Positions 14,201 through 27,129 of a DNA stretch of 64,000 nt are shown here, piece by piece (position 1 is the stretch's first letter; each line of letters opens with the position of its first letter). The DNA comes from Gorsachius magnificus (taxonomy: Eukaryota; Chordata; Aves; Pelecaniformes; Ardeidae), in the NCBI GenBank assembly GCA_034008185.1, contig CM067081.1:82480765-82544764 (forward strand). Direction: 5' to 3'. The position numbers and the translations under genes are program-made. The notes under the pieces were generated by a model. That model was not told the origin of the DNA. It did not search any database and saw only the letters and a program-made list of their open reading frames with translations.

Positions 14201-16724
14201 CAAAAAGAAGGGCCACATTGTTTCCAGAAATAAAACAGATTACTTTAATCCTAAACCTACTGCAGTGCCAGCATAATTCCCTTTTTTACCGCATGTTTAA
14301 CTGTTTCTAAGGAGGCTAACATACCTAGGCATTTGTTTATATGTGATTACTGTTTAAGGAACGGTCCTCAGCTGGGTTTATTAGGGGGGGTTGCGTATTT
14401 TTGCCCTAGTTTGAACAAATGCATTCAGAAAAAAAAGAAATCAGAAGACCACACAACTATTTGCTAGTCTCCTTAAAACACCCGTATTTAGAGTTTTCTC
14501 TGTCTGCCCACTGGTTCTCCAGCCAACAATTACTCAAAGGTATGTCCACCTTTTTTCAAGGAACTGTTATTACTACATTTTTCCATGAAAGCCTACATCT
14601 GCCCTCTTTTCTGATTAACCACCTAATCAACCCCTTGTATGAGGAGGCTTTTTTCCATGTTTTTTCCCTGTATTTTTACTCTCTGCACAATACATTGATT
14701 TACTCATGTTTCCGCTATCCCATGTATTTCCAACTTCTTCCCTTCAAGCTATACTGTAGTAAAACAGGACAAATGCTGCAGTATTGTCTCCTTAAAATGG
14801 AATAAGACTTTAACATGGATGCCATTTACAAGTTAAATTCACCTCTCTCAACTTTTTGCCTCTATAACCTAAGTCTCTAGTAATCTAAGTCTCCATAAAC
14901 TAATCATTTACATTCTGTATAGTCAACAGGGATAGGAACTTCCAGAGGGTAATTGATCTTCTTCTAAGACAGGTGCTCAAAGCAGGCACCCGTGGAAGAT
15001 ACTTGGTCCTACCTCATTCATTGAGTAAACGCAGAACCATGATGAATTGGCTTAAACCTGACATGCAATGTTTGGCAGGCTCAAGTTGCAGGAGATGAGA
15101 TTCAGCTAGTGTGTCTGAATACGGTTAAGAACTTCTAGTCTTAAAAAAACCCCAACCCAGCTGTTTTCAGATAATCTGAAATCATCTTCAAGTGAAATGA
15201 GGAGTGCTGGATCATTTATCATGTTTCTAAATGAAAATTAAAGCAATCACTGAGGAATGAGTTCCCAGTGATTACAGAATTTTGTTTCCATTTCTGTGTA
15301 CTTTTGGAAAGATAATTGCTCAGACATTGGAACAATGACTTAGTAATAGCTTTGATTGTGCATCACACAATGATACCCTGTTTATATAGATAAGATATAC
15401 ATGTATGTATTACGGTGATACAGTTTTGCTAAGTACTGGTCAAGCTTCATGTCTTGCTGAGGAGGGAGAGAAGAAGAAAAAGAAGAGTTGTTTTATCTCA
15501 TCCTTAAATCTACTTCTATGTGCCATTTTTATCCTTTCTCAAATAAATTTCAAAATGTCAGCTTTCCCAAAGTTTGGAACTGCCAGCATTCAAAAGCAAT
15601 GTTTCATATAGAGATATCAAAATTAGTGATAAATATAAATTCACCTAAAAATTGACCTGCTGAAGCATGTTGAACATGAAAGTATCAGTAGATTTGGGAA
15701 TTACAACTCAGAAGGAATTCCATAAGCCAGTTCTAAACATAAGCTTATTTCTAATTGTGCAGAACAAGATAAACTTGTACAGATGAGAAGTATGTGACAT
15801 GAGTTGGGTGATTTTCATTTGCCAGATACATTTACTGCATTGGGTTTTCTTGATGGCTTCCTCCCTCTGCCTTTCACTCTGGACCTGGAGCAGGTGCTGC
15901 TAACCTAAGTGCCACTCAAACCAGAATTACTTTGACAGCAGGATCCCCCTTAGGCACTCTACTTCCCATGCCTTCCTATCATGTTGTAGGAACATTTCCT
16001 TATCTCCATCCCTGTTGCCTTTTGACACATGTATGCAAGATTAGAGCTAAGAGAAGGAAAATATCGTCTAGGTAGTATTAGCATGTGTATCTTTTGGACT
16101 GTTTGACTAAAGGGATATCCTTACTTTCAGGTCAGCAAGGAAGGAATACAGTGGATTTAGAATGCAAAGTTTTTAAAAGATTAACTCTTGCATTTGATGA
16201 CTGAATTGTTGTAGTACAGCACATAAATACTGAGGGAAGTCTTGCTCCTTTAATGAAATACACGGTGGCTCATGCCAGTGATCTGTGTATGGAGTATAAC
16301 ATGAAGAAAACTATTTTGGAATTAATCTGGTATTATAAGGGGAATCAGCCAGGACTCAACAGGACAACAGAAACCTCCAGTTGTCTCCCCAAAATAGCTT
16401 CTGCATTTTTAACTAGTGGTGAGCTCTTTTTCAAGTTAGTGCTTTATCCCCAGGAAACCTAATTTATGATGAACCAACCTAAATATCATGAAGTCTCAGA
16501 CCACCGTAACCATGTTTGTTATCCATGAGTAGCAATTTAGGCTTTCTGCTACTCAGAGATAAAAGAGCATTTTTATCAGCTTGTGCGCAGAATTTGCAAA
16601 GCATACAGGAAAAGTCCCAGGTCACATTAGTGTTGCAAGTGGAGTCCTCTGGCAGCAAAAAGAGCTGTGATATGGCATGTTCTTAATATTCCTCTCTTCC
16701 CATCCTTGTTATGTCCCCCACAGT
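8207..16724. other. Intergenic DNA, no supported gene
   Basis: AT-rich sequence with short homopolymers and a small TA microsatellite at about 12697-12709. The longest open frames (for example 11090-11506 and 14419-14805 on +) have low-complexity Lys or Phe/Leu-rich translations and no recognisable domain, so I treat them as chance. Confidence 0.6.
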
Positions 16725-18127
16725 GCTATGGGGGAAGCTCTCATACCCTTTCTGGGAAATAAGCATAGCCGGGTGCCTCCCTAGAGTGCCTGTTCACTAA
16801 TGCCCACAGCATGGGCAACAAATAGGAGGAATTAGAGTTGTGGATGCAATCGCAGGGCTATGATCTCATGGGGATCACAGAGACATGGTGGGATTCTTCA
16901 CCCAGCTGAATGGTTGCAACGGATAGATGCAGGCTTTTTGGAAAGGATGGAAAGAAGGGTGAATTATGCTGTATGTGAGAGAGCAGGACAGATGCACGGA
17001 GCTCTGCTGTGGGATGGGTGACAAGCGAGCTGAGAGTCTGGGGGTCAGGATTAGGGGGACGGGGCAAACCGACATGGTTGATGTTGTGGGTGTCTGCTAC
17101 AGACTGCCTGGACAGAAAGAAGTGGTTGAGGTCTTCTTCAGACAACTGGAAAAAGCCTCATGTTCACTGGCCCTCGTCCTCATGGGGTCTTGAACCGCAG
17201 CACTATCTGCTGGTGTGCATTGACAACAGTTGATGGAGAAGCCAATGATGGGAGATGCTTTGCTGGATGTCATGCTTACAAACAAGGAAGGGCTGGCTGG
17301 GAGTGGGAGGGCTGGGAGCAACCTCAGCTGCAGTGACCATGATGGTAGAGTTCAGGAGCTTGAGGGGAGGGAACAAGGCAAAAACCAGGATTACATCCGT
17401 GGACTTCAGCACAGCAGGCTTTGGTGTTTTTCAGAGATCTGCTTGGAATAATCCCATGTGATATGTCCCTGGAGAGAAGAAAGGTCCAGCAGATCTAGTT
17501 GATTTTCAAGGCTCACCTTCTCCATGCTCAAGAGTAGTCCATCCTAATGAGCAGGAAATCAAGCAAAGGTACTAGGAGGCCTGAATGGATAAACAAGGAG
17601 CTCCTGATTCAACTCAGATGTAAAAAGGAAATGTATGGGAGGGGGACGCAGGGTCAGGTGACCAGGAGGAATGCAGAGATGCTGTCCAAATATGCAGGGA
17701 TTAGGTTAGGAAAGCCAAAGCCCACCTGCATTTGGCAAGTGATGTGAAGATCAACAAGAAGGGCTTCTAGGAATACACAATAAAGAAAAGAAAAACTAGG
17801 GAAAATGTGGGCCTGCTACTGAATGGGGCCAGGGATGTGGTGACAAAGCAGAGAAGGCTGAGGTACTCAAAGCCTTCTTCCCTTCAGGCACAAACTGAAA
17901 TACAGGAAACTCTGTTCAAACATACAAAAAACCTGTTACTGGGAGGGTGGTCAAACACTGGCTGCCCATAGAGACTGTAGAGTCTCCATCCTTGGAGATA
18001 TTCAAAACCTGACTGGACGCAGCTCTGAGCAGCCTTGTTGACCTACTTTGACCAGTAGGCTTGGAATAGATGCTCTCCAGAGGTGCTTTCCAACCTCAGT
18101 GATTCTGTAATGCTGTGACTCTGTCAT
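16725..18127 (+). mobile_element. CR1 LINE, internally deleted (endonuclease region plus 3' end)
   Basis: This is a decayed CR1 non-LTR retrotransposon on the + strand. The 5' part holds the start of ORF2 with its endonuclease: LECLFTNAHSMGNK near 16782, then YDLMGITETWWDSS near 16859, LYVREQ at 16969, VVGVCYR near 17084, FFRQLEKAS near 17134 and LLDVMLTNKEGL near 17264. The post-endonuclease linker follows, with PEWINKELL near 17579 and KTRENVG near 17792. At about 17882 the sequence jumps to the extreme C-terminal coding and 3'-tail region, beginning GCACAAACTGAAATACAGG. It ends at about 18125 in TGATTCTGTAATGCTGTGA, the CR1-style 3' terminus. Most of the reverse transcriptase is missing. 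The frame is broken by several stops and frameshifts, so it is not functional. The 5' boundary is approximate. Confidence 0.88.
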
Positions 18128-19373
18128 GTAAAATTTTAGTTTCATTTCAGTCAGCTGTTGTTCACAATCCTTCTGAGTTGGTGAGGCACTCAGTCTTTTT
18201 GCTATGTGGAGAAAGAATGGGTGAGGACAATGAAGAAAGCCTAAAAGCCAAGTCAGACAGGTTTTGAAAAGAGACAGACACAGCTCAGGGTGAGTCTAAA
18301 AGAAACTTCAATGACAGACAAAAGAAAACTCATTAAATACCGACAGTCTCACAGTTTCCTAAAGAAAGACTGGTAGGGGCCAGAGGAAAGAATTTTAGCT
18401 AAAGAGAGTAGAAAAAATGATGCATCCTGTGCATTTCATGTGGCATTACCCATGGATCTGAGCAGGTTTCATTCTAACTTGGGACCTGGCTGACAGAAGG
18501 TAACTTTGACAGAATAAGAGACTTAATCATCCATTGGGACAGGAAGTGATCCATGTTGTTGGTATTTTAGATGATGTCTCATAATTTTCCCCAGTGCCTC
18601 TATATGGATATTGAAAAGAAAGGGAGATTGATGTAGAACCTGGAGGGTCTTCTTAGCTTTGGCAAGTAAGACAAAGCAGGCCATCAGGACTCTGATTGCA
18701 TTTTGTACGGAGGATGTTTTCCAGCTCAGTGCTTAACCATTAACTTCCTCAAGGTAAAATAACTACTCAGCATGGTGAATATATTGAATGTTGGAGAAAG
18801 ACAGAGGAATCTTTACATGGGCAAGAGTAGGTCATCCATCACTGCAGCCAATGGTGTGTCTATTCCAAATTCTGGCCTGAAATTTGATTGGAAGGAGCCC
18901 GTGAGCCAGGTGGTGAATAAGTTGGTTGTGCACAAACACAAATCAAAAATGGTGGGAGTGCAGAGGTGATGGAGGAATAGTAAACAGCATCTAAAAAAGT
19001 TTTAAAAATTTGCATTACTAAGTCTGCATTCTCAAAGTGCTCATTTTTTTCCAAGTTTTTTTTTTAATAAAGAACTTAATGTCTACTCCTGAATGGATGC
19101 CTGGGGCCAGATAACTATGGAAAGAATCTGGCACTCAAAAGATAAAAAATGCATCTCCTTTTTGCAATGTTTCTGACTAGACACAGTGGAAAATAGCAAA
19201 TATATTCAACAAAAAAATACATATACTTTAGCACTTCCTTGGCCTGCAAGGATAATTTATGGGCTTCAGTATGAAAATATGGTGTAGAAGACTTTCTTGG
19301 ACCATAAAGCTTTAAAAAGAGGATTTTTGTATGTTTTATGTTTTTATGTTATGAAACTTCCATTTCATAAAAA

Positions 19374-19419
19374 CATATATACATATATATATATAAACAT
19401 ATATACACACACACACACA
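19374..19419. repeat. TA/CA dinucleotide microsatellite
   Basis: Alternating CATATA and TATATA steps lead into a CA run that ends just before AATGGTG. The TA part is interrupted. It lies directly downstream of a short inverted repeat (19337-19377). Confidence 0.9.
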
Positions 19420-22400
19420 ATGGTGTATGAAGGTGATACTATAGTTACAGTAAGGAGCAGTGATCAGTGCACCACAAAGACACAAAGGTACGCCAATAGT
19501 GTTTTTCTGAAGTTGATGGAAAAGAAACAGAAATGGTAATACTAATCAGTCAGATGATTCAAAACATATCATAAAAATAACATTAATGAAAGGTCAAAAC
19601 TTTGCAAAACGAACACTACAAAGCTCTTGCAAAGAGCTCTGGGACTCTCAAGGCTTCAACTGACTCCTGGGAGATAATCAGGAAGGACCGGTCTCACTGT
19701 ATTTGAGTATGCCAAAAAAGTAAGCCAGCTTGGTTATCTACATTCACAGTTTATTTTTTAAGGTCAACTGGAATCAGAAAAAGTTAGGGGGCACAGAAAA
19801 GTATCATCCAAAAGAGATTTAAGAGTTTCCAGATTTCAAAATTGTTAACAGCTGGAACACTCACCATGCTAAAAATCATGATTACAAATATTGTATTCCT
19901 TGCTTTCTGACCTATTGTGGTCAGAACTAAGAGGTAAATTAATCTCACAGCTATTGATACGTATTGTTCCTAAAACTAGTAAACTGATCTCTGTAGTATA
20001 CATCTAATATGCCGAATGGTCTTATAATTTTTTTCAGCAGCAAATTCACATAAAGCATCACACCTTTCATCCACTGTGATTTATCTCACCCTACTATCAG
20101 TTTACTAAATCTATACAGATTAACAACTAATACAAACTAATGCTAGAATTTACCAAAGGATAAACCAACAAAGGAACTAATTGGAATTGCTGGAGTAGCT
20201 ACTTTGCTGTCTCTACACTAAAATTAATCCAAACCCTAGCTCAGAAGCACAGTCTTAGAATAAAATAAAACAATTGCATAATGAGTGCACTCTTATCCCT
20301 GTAACAGCAAGCTTATTACAGTGCTCCTTTAGGTGGCATTTATTTAAATTATTTGACAGAGGGATAATGGGTAGAAAATATTCACAAAGTATTTTCTCGC
20401 AATATTACTCTCCTTTGATGTCTGTCTTTATCTGGCGAATTTAGAATTTCACTTTTAATATTATTTTAATTAATTTAGAGAAAGCTCTCTGGTCTACTAT
20501 AATATAGTTAAAATTCTCTCAATGTTACAATACTAAACTTTATTCTAAAGGGTATTATATTTTCAGTGTTTTTAAATCTCATTGGTCTAAAACAAATCTG
20601 CAATGAAACATCTGTCTAATCATGTTCTTACAGTTACTGAGAGAAAAATAAAAATAATCCCCATGGCTCCAATTGCTTTTCTAACAAACTGTCCTATATT
20701 TTAAAAAAATAATGAAACTTTACAGAAAGTTAGTTTTAATGGGATTCTGGAAATTTTGGCTTTCTTACTAAGACAAGGGACTATCAAAGCCAACTGCTGA
20801 AACTATGCATTGTTCAGTACATATCTATTTTATTTAAAATAGGATGGTGTGAAAAATATCAGCCATGGAAAAAAAAAATCAGAGTCTACAGAGAGCTTAT
20901 TACAAGGTGAAAAAATATATTTCATGTAAATTATGCTAGCTTCAAAATATAAATTATGACATAGGAGTGACTGGAGAAACTCTTTAAACAATGAATACAG
21001 AAGCCTGAATTTCTTTGCCTCTGTAGCAGCACATAGCTTTAATAATAGCTATGTCTATCCTTAAATTGTCATGCAATTACCAGTTCACTGTTTCTGGAAC
21101 AAATAAGCTCTGGAAGATTACCTGTGGTGGTTGAAATCCAGGCTGAGTATTTCAGGAGACGGACTGACTTGGATCCTTCAGCTCAAAAGTCTTACTTTAT
21201 TCTTGCAAGTTGCAGGACAATTCACTACTCAGGGTGACAAAATGAATGAAATCTCATTTTCCTGAATGCTTTTACTGTTCTTACTGTGTTAAGAAGGTGT
21301 GTTTTGAAGTTAAATTGTAAATTGGAAGGTTTACATCGAGATGCCAAGGATGTCTGCATAGGACCAAACATGGCAGCATATGTTCCTGTTGGTGGGCCTT
21401 GTATACATTAGACATGCAATTAATTTAGAATGCAAACAAACTCATGAAATTGCCAGACTAAATTACTGGAGTCCCAAAATCAATTACAGAATAACAGCGT
21501 ATTTTTTTCTCCTTTTTTAAAAACTTCTGGCCTTACCTTTACCCTTCCCACTGTGTTGAGGTAATTCTTACACCGCAACATCCTCAGCACCTCAAAGACT
21601 GCCATACTTAATAAAACAAATACAGAAAATCTGTTTCTTACTGTTTCCTTGAATTGTTGAATTTCTGTCCACCTCAGTGGCCTAAAATCTCTAAGTTTGG
21701 AATGGACAGATTCCAAACTCTGTAGAGTGATTGCTTATGATCTGATATGAATAACTTAGAACTACAAACAGATGCTGTATCTCAAATACGGTGTAAAATT
21801 GCATAAAATGTTTATGCCTAGGTCTGGCATATTGTGAGAGATCAGTCAATATGCCAGCATTACTCTGATTTACAGACAAGCCATTGCCGATATTTGGGGG
21901 GGGGCTTTAAACTTGTATGAATAATATTTTCCCCATCATCCCAAGGACTCTGCTTTGTAACTAGGCAACCATGCTGTATAGAGCAGCATTATAGTATAAT
22001 TTTTTTAAATTCTCTATAAAATGCTATAGTTATTTCTCCACATTGTTCTTTACATTTCTCTAAAATGCTGCATAAAAAAACCCTAGTCACTGGTTTGTGT
22101 CTTTGGACTACATTGTCTATAATGACTATATTTACCTCTCTATTGTGGGTGATCTTCATAGCTTACCCCTGCCTTTAATCCTTGTTAGCAATTACTAGTC
22201 ATTCCTTTTTTCACTTTGTGGGAGCAGATCCAAACCAAAAATAAGATCAGTTGTTCTTCTGCCCCAATGATTCTTTTGTGCAGGACTCTGTGGAGCTCAG
22301 CTTGGTCATTACCCCTTTCATCTAAGAGGTCATGACTGTTGTGAGCTGTATTGGCACCACTGGGCTAATGCCTCTTAACTTGGTGATTCCTCATCTAAAC

Positions 22401-25006
22401 AGTATTAAGGTCTTCCAGTTTTCCCACTGAGTGGGCCAAAATTGGGATTTCAGTGGGAATTTCTGAACCATATTTATTGCAAAAGAGAGAGAAACAATAC
22501 TGGCAGGCTGCTGATAATAAAATTTGTACCTGTTCCTCTACCTTATGAATTTCATTATTAAGCACTCAAACAAAAAAATGCAGATCAATCAGCAGCAGAG
22601 GTTTGTAGCTGATGTCTCAAGTGGAAAGTGCAAAGTGGGATGAACCTGGATGTATGGAACAAACGTGATATGAGTATAACATTAAAATTACCCTGGCTTT
22701 GTTCCCTCTGAATCGGATTAGACCGATATAAGCCTCTCAAAGCTAGTACTCTTGTCTACTGCCCAGAAGCCTCCACTGGGGAAGTGTGGCTGCCCACCTA
22801 TTTCTGTAGATGAACTTGAGAAGAGTGTGACTTCAACTTTGCACTGGGAACTCTTATGTACTAAGTCTGTCCCTAGATTAAATTCAAAGCATTATTTTTG
22901 ACATAAAAAATAATTTAATGAATGAATCCTGGTGATGAGACTTTTTTTAATTACACGAGAATCAAGATTATACAGAATTACAGCTAAATGCAATACATAA
23001 TTTGCAATGGATGTTATTAAGCCTTGTGCTTCAGGGTTTAAGTCCGTCTCTGTTCATGTATGGGGACAAGACTCGCACGTGGGTTTTTGTGCATGTGCAC
23101 AGACATCTCCCATTTGCTATTATGGGGCTCCTTGGAAGTGTAACATTGGAACTGCCAGAGGGAGGATACTGGATCTGGAATGTAATCCAGCACACCAACT
23201 GCTGATTTCCCAGGCTTCCCCAATTCTTTGCTTTTAAAGCAGAGGTATTAGCCGTGCTATTACAAGAGTCTTCGCTCCCCTCCCCAGATAAGATCAACGT
23301 AACGTGCTGATGAAAGTTCTAGCAGCTGCTTGAGATTACCCCCTGTTAAGCTTCTGCCACTGTTTCTATGGAGCAACCTTCTCATTTGTGGCACTGGCAA
23401 AATACTAGTTTGCACAGAAGTATTGAATAGGCAGTGCTTTAGCCAACACACAGTAATAATGTTAGGAAGTACTGAAAGGACAGTTGTCCAAGAGGCCAGT
23501 TTACTGTGGTAAGAAGAAATAGATGAGTGCACGGAAATAGATGTGCACGGTACTAGATGCATAAGGTGGATTTAGCTGAGTTCATAATGGAGACTTAGGC
23601 AATATGTTACTTACTACTTTACACTTTGTATGTATCCATTTAGAATGTTGGCTGGTAGATAGCAGAAAACTAACCCACTTTGTTTCCTAAGTACTGAAAG
23701 AGAGGAAGAGCAATACTTCTCTACCCTGGAAGTGTTCTGAGAATTATCATATCTTTGTAAAGCTGGTTAAAATATAAAGTTTCCTATATTAAGGTATCCA
23801 AGGTTGCCAGGTCACTTGTTTATTTTTAACTTCACAATATTTTGTGGGTTTTTTCCTTACTACCTTAATTTCTTGATAAGTGTGATTGCCTGAGAGCTCC
23901 GATACCACTAAATGCAAGTTTCCAGCCCTGAGGTTTGCAGATGAAACCTTGAAAGCATTAACAGAAAGCTCTCTAAAAGCTTAGAGACCAGAAGGGAAAA
24001 AAATTACAGTGTACCACTTTTTAAAATGTTGTTATAAAGTCAGTCTCATGATGCTTTGAGCTCCAATCCATCACTTCTGAATGTTTGAGCTGATAAGATC
24101 TGCATGCTGCAGCATAAAGACACAAAGAATCTGAGTTTATGGTTTGTGCCCAGGCTTCCCTTACTGTAGGTTTTCCTTCGCACACATTTCCTATTTGATT
24201 TTGTTGGATATTTTGTCTGAATCAGACCACTGGATCATAAACTCTTCAGGTCAGAGATCTCAGCAATCTCTGCAGTCTTTTGACCACATACTCCTTCTGT
24301 GCTCCAATTACAACCTAAGTTATGATGTAAGTAATAACCTTCCAGTAATAAACTTGCCAGAGCTCCGTAGCAGCTCCTTCATCTTTCATCCGTATTTAGT
24401 TTTCCATTTAAAACTATATCTCCATTTAAATAAGGCAAGATGCTTTGATTTGAATTCAGTGGCAAATCATTCCAGTTTGCCCAGATACGTCTAGACTTCA
24501 AATGACTGCAATCTTATTACTACTGCACACTGTATCTCCTGTGCCAACAGGGTTGCAATTGTCTTACTGCTAAAAAGAAAGAATGAAAGGTGAGGAAAAA
24601 TGTATCTGTCCTCAGAGGACTGGACCCAAGTGGATACAGTGCTTACAAAGGTGTAACAGCAAGCGGGAAACCAGCTAAGAGTGCAATATTGAGCAAGTGC
24701 CAAGAGATTGGGAATCTCTTTTGGCAAGATAGACTGTCTCAAACCGTGCTGAGGAATGAGGGTAAAATTGCATATGATGGTGTGCACCAACAGCCGAGTG
24801 GGGATTCAGCCGTGGAAGGGCCTGTATTTGGTATAACAGGTACTTCTCTTAACACAGATCATAGTTCCTCTCTTTTTACTCTTCAGCTGACTCCAATTGC
24901 CAAACTGATGATTGGTACAAGCTTACCTCAGCATAGACACCACCTGAGGCAAGCAGCTGAGGAGTACAGCCAGTGTCAGAGAGATGAAGACCTATCCCTA
25001 TGCCCT

Positions 25007-25080
25007 CCCCCCCCCCCCAAAAAAAAAAACAACACCCCAAACCTCAACCAAAAAACCCTGACAACCCAACCCAACTAACC
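25007..25080. repeat. Poly-C/poly-A junction and AC-rich tract
   Basis: C12 (25007-25018) is followed directly by A11 (25019-25029) and then about 50 bases made almost only of A and C. It is low-complexity and strand-asymmetric; no retroposon body is recognisable next to it. Confidence 0.85.
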
Positions 25081-27092
25081 AGTCAGACATTAGATGGACA
25101 GAACTGTCCTCAGGAAACGCCTGTAGTCAGTCTCCACCAACTTCACAGAGACCTGGAGAGAACTACAGTTCTAAGGTGACTTTCAGGTAAGTAGAGTTTG
25201 TTCCTCATAAATAGGTGGCAAACAATAGGAGCTGATGTGGGTAGCCGTGACCCTTACTGTGTGATTCTAATTCATCTTTGTACTGCAATGGCTTTCTGAC
25301 AATTTGGCCATTAATCTGGCAGAGACATAAGAGTAATGGGCTCAGGAGGATGACAAGCATTACTGAGTTGGTCTGACAGAAAACCAGAATAATTACTCAA
25401 GTGGATGGTCTGATACAACTAAAGATATGTTTTTAATTTTGTATGTTTAAAAAACCCCAATCTTTTGACGTGTTTTCAAACTATACTAAACCAATTTAAT
25501 CCTGAGGCAGTGTTAAACCAGATGTCATACATCTCCTTCATAGAGGTGTTTCTTTAGGTGGTCTTAAACTGTGACACTTGGTACTCAAAGGCTGGGGCAG
25601 ACTTTGCTTGGAATTTCATGGGCATCTGATTTATTTCTCCAAAACAGTGTTGTGATCCTTTTAGGAAGAAGGACCTCTTGGAGGAAGGGGAGACTGTTCC
25701 TTCTGTTAGGGCAACTGAGAGTTCTCAACAAGAGAAGGCTCAAGAGACTGCAGGAGCAAGGAAGTTATAGCGAGGGCCCTGGAGCTCAGGCATGGTTTGA
25801 AAGACTGCACTGAGGATGAAAGAGCATCACAGCAGGCCTTAGAGCTGAAGGGGAGAATTTCTTGAGGACTAGAGCAGACAAAGCAGAATTTGCTGCCGTT
25901 CAGCAAGCTGTTAATTTAGCTGCAGTCATGGACGACCCTTCAAAACACACCAGACTTAGAAGACCTCTGCAGAAAATTTAATTTCTCTTTATGTCTTCTT
26001 CTGTCTCCCTTTTAAAAAGATAAGTTTTTACGTTTTAGTTTTCTTTGGGGAACTCGCAGTAGAAGGCCTTGGCACTTCCACCTCAGTGATTTGACCAAAT
26101 TGGGATCCTGTCATGAACGCATTGCTAATTCCTGGCTCAGTAAGAGTAGAATTTTGGCCCATATTTTGAAAGAAAGACTTTCCAGATAAGCACAAAGATG
26201 GGTTGACCAAGCTGTCAAAAGCACTTTTCATACAATAATGCAACAACATATTACATATGCAAAAAGTTGTTGTTGAATGTTAAAAATCTTTTGGAGATCT
26301 GCTTTCTCTTGCATGCTTGTTGTCTATATTCCCCGACTAATATTCTTAATTAATTGTCACAGCAACATATTATTCTCATTTAGTGTCTTGAACTGAAAAA
26401 AACCAAGAGTTATTATGCAAACTCTGTATCAGCCCCTCTGTAGACTGTAAAAGGATTTGAGGTTGGTTGTGAATATTAGAAAAAAGTTAATTTAAAAAGA
26501 AAAAAAAAGATATACAATGAGGAAACTTTAAAAAGAAATATGGCAAGTAATTATTAAAAATGCATATTCAAATAGGATATTAGATCTGCAACATGTACCC
26601 ACTAGTTAGATCCTTGAACATTATATAAAAAACAGGTAAACAAAATGGGATTGCACATTCAAAAAGTTTGAACTAGATGAACCCTAAAATCAGCAGGTTA
26701 CTCTGCTGTGTCATAAAGATATCAAACACTACACACTAAGATCCAGACTTTTACAGCTATGTTTGTAATTTGCTTTTCTACGCTCTGTCACAAGAAGCAA
26801 AGAAGATCGTCCTAGTAAGATATATTACCCAACCTGAGAAACACAAGGCTTGCCCCATCAGATCAATTGCCAGTTAAATGCTGTAGCAAAAGTGGGGTTT
26901 AGCATTTCAAAAGTAATCTGAAGGGGTTTTTTTTATTATTTTATATTTTAATCCTATGGGCAAATACCTCATGGCCAGTAAAACCTAAGTGTGTGCTGGT
27001 ATAAAGTAACGAAATGCAGATACGCACTGATCTAACTCTGAAAGAATTGTCCAGAAAAAAAAAAAAACCACAACAAAACACTATTGGCTTAT

Positions 27093-27129
<37 letters not shown>
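27093..27129. repeat. TG/TA compound microsatellite
   Basis: A TG run of about seven units (27093-27107) passes directly into a TA run of about eleven units ending near 27129. An A13 run lies just upstream at 27055-27067. It is likely length-polymorphic. Confidence 0.92.

Noticed and set aside
16966..17747. Open frames with protein-like text
   Set aside because: These are remnants of CR1 ORF2 endonuclease and linker, split by stops and frameshifts, not a host gene.
24590..25078. 162-codon open frame on + with a Pro/Lys-rich C-terminus
   Set aside because: No recognisable domain, no splice context, and the tail is the translation of the C12-A11 low-complexity tract. Most likely chance.
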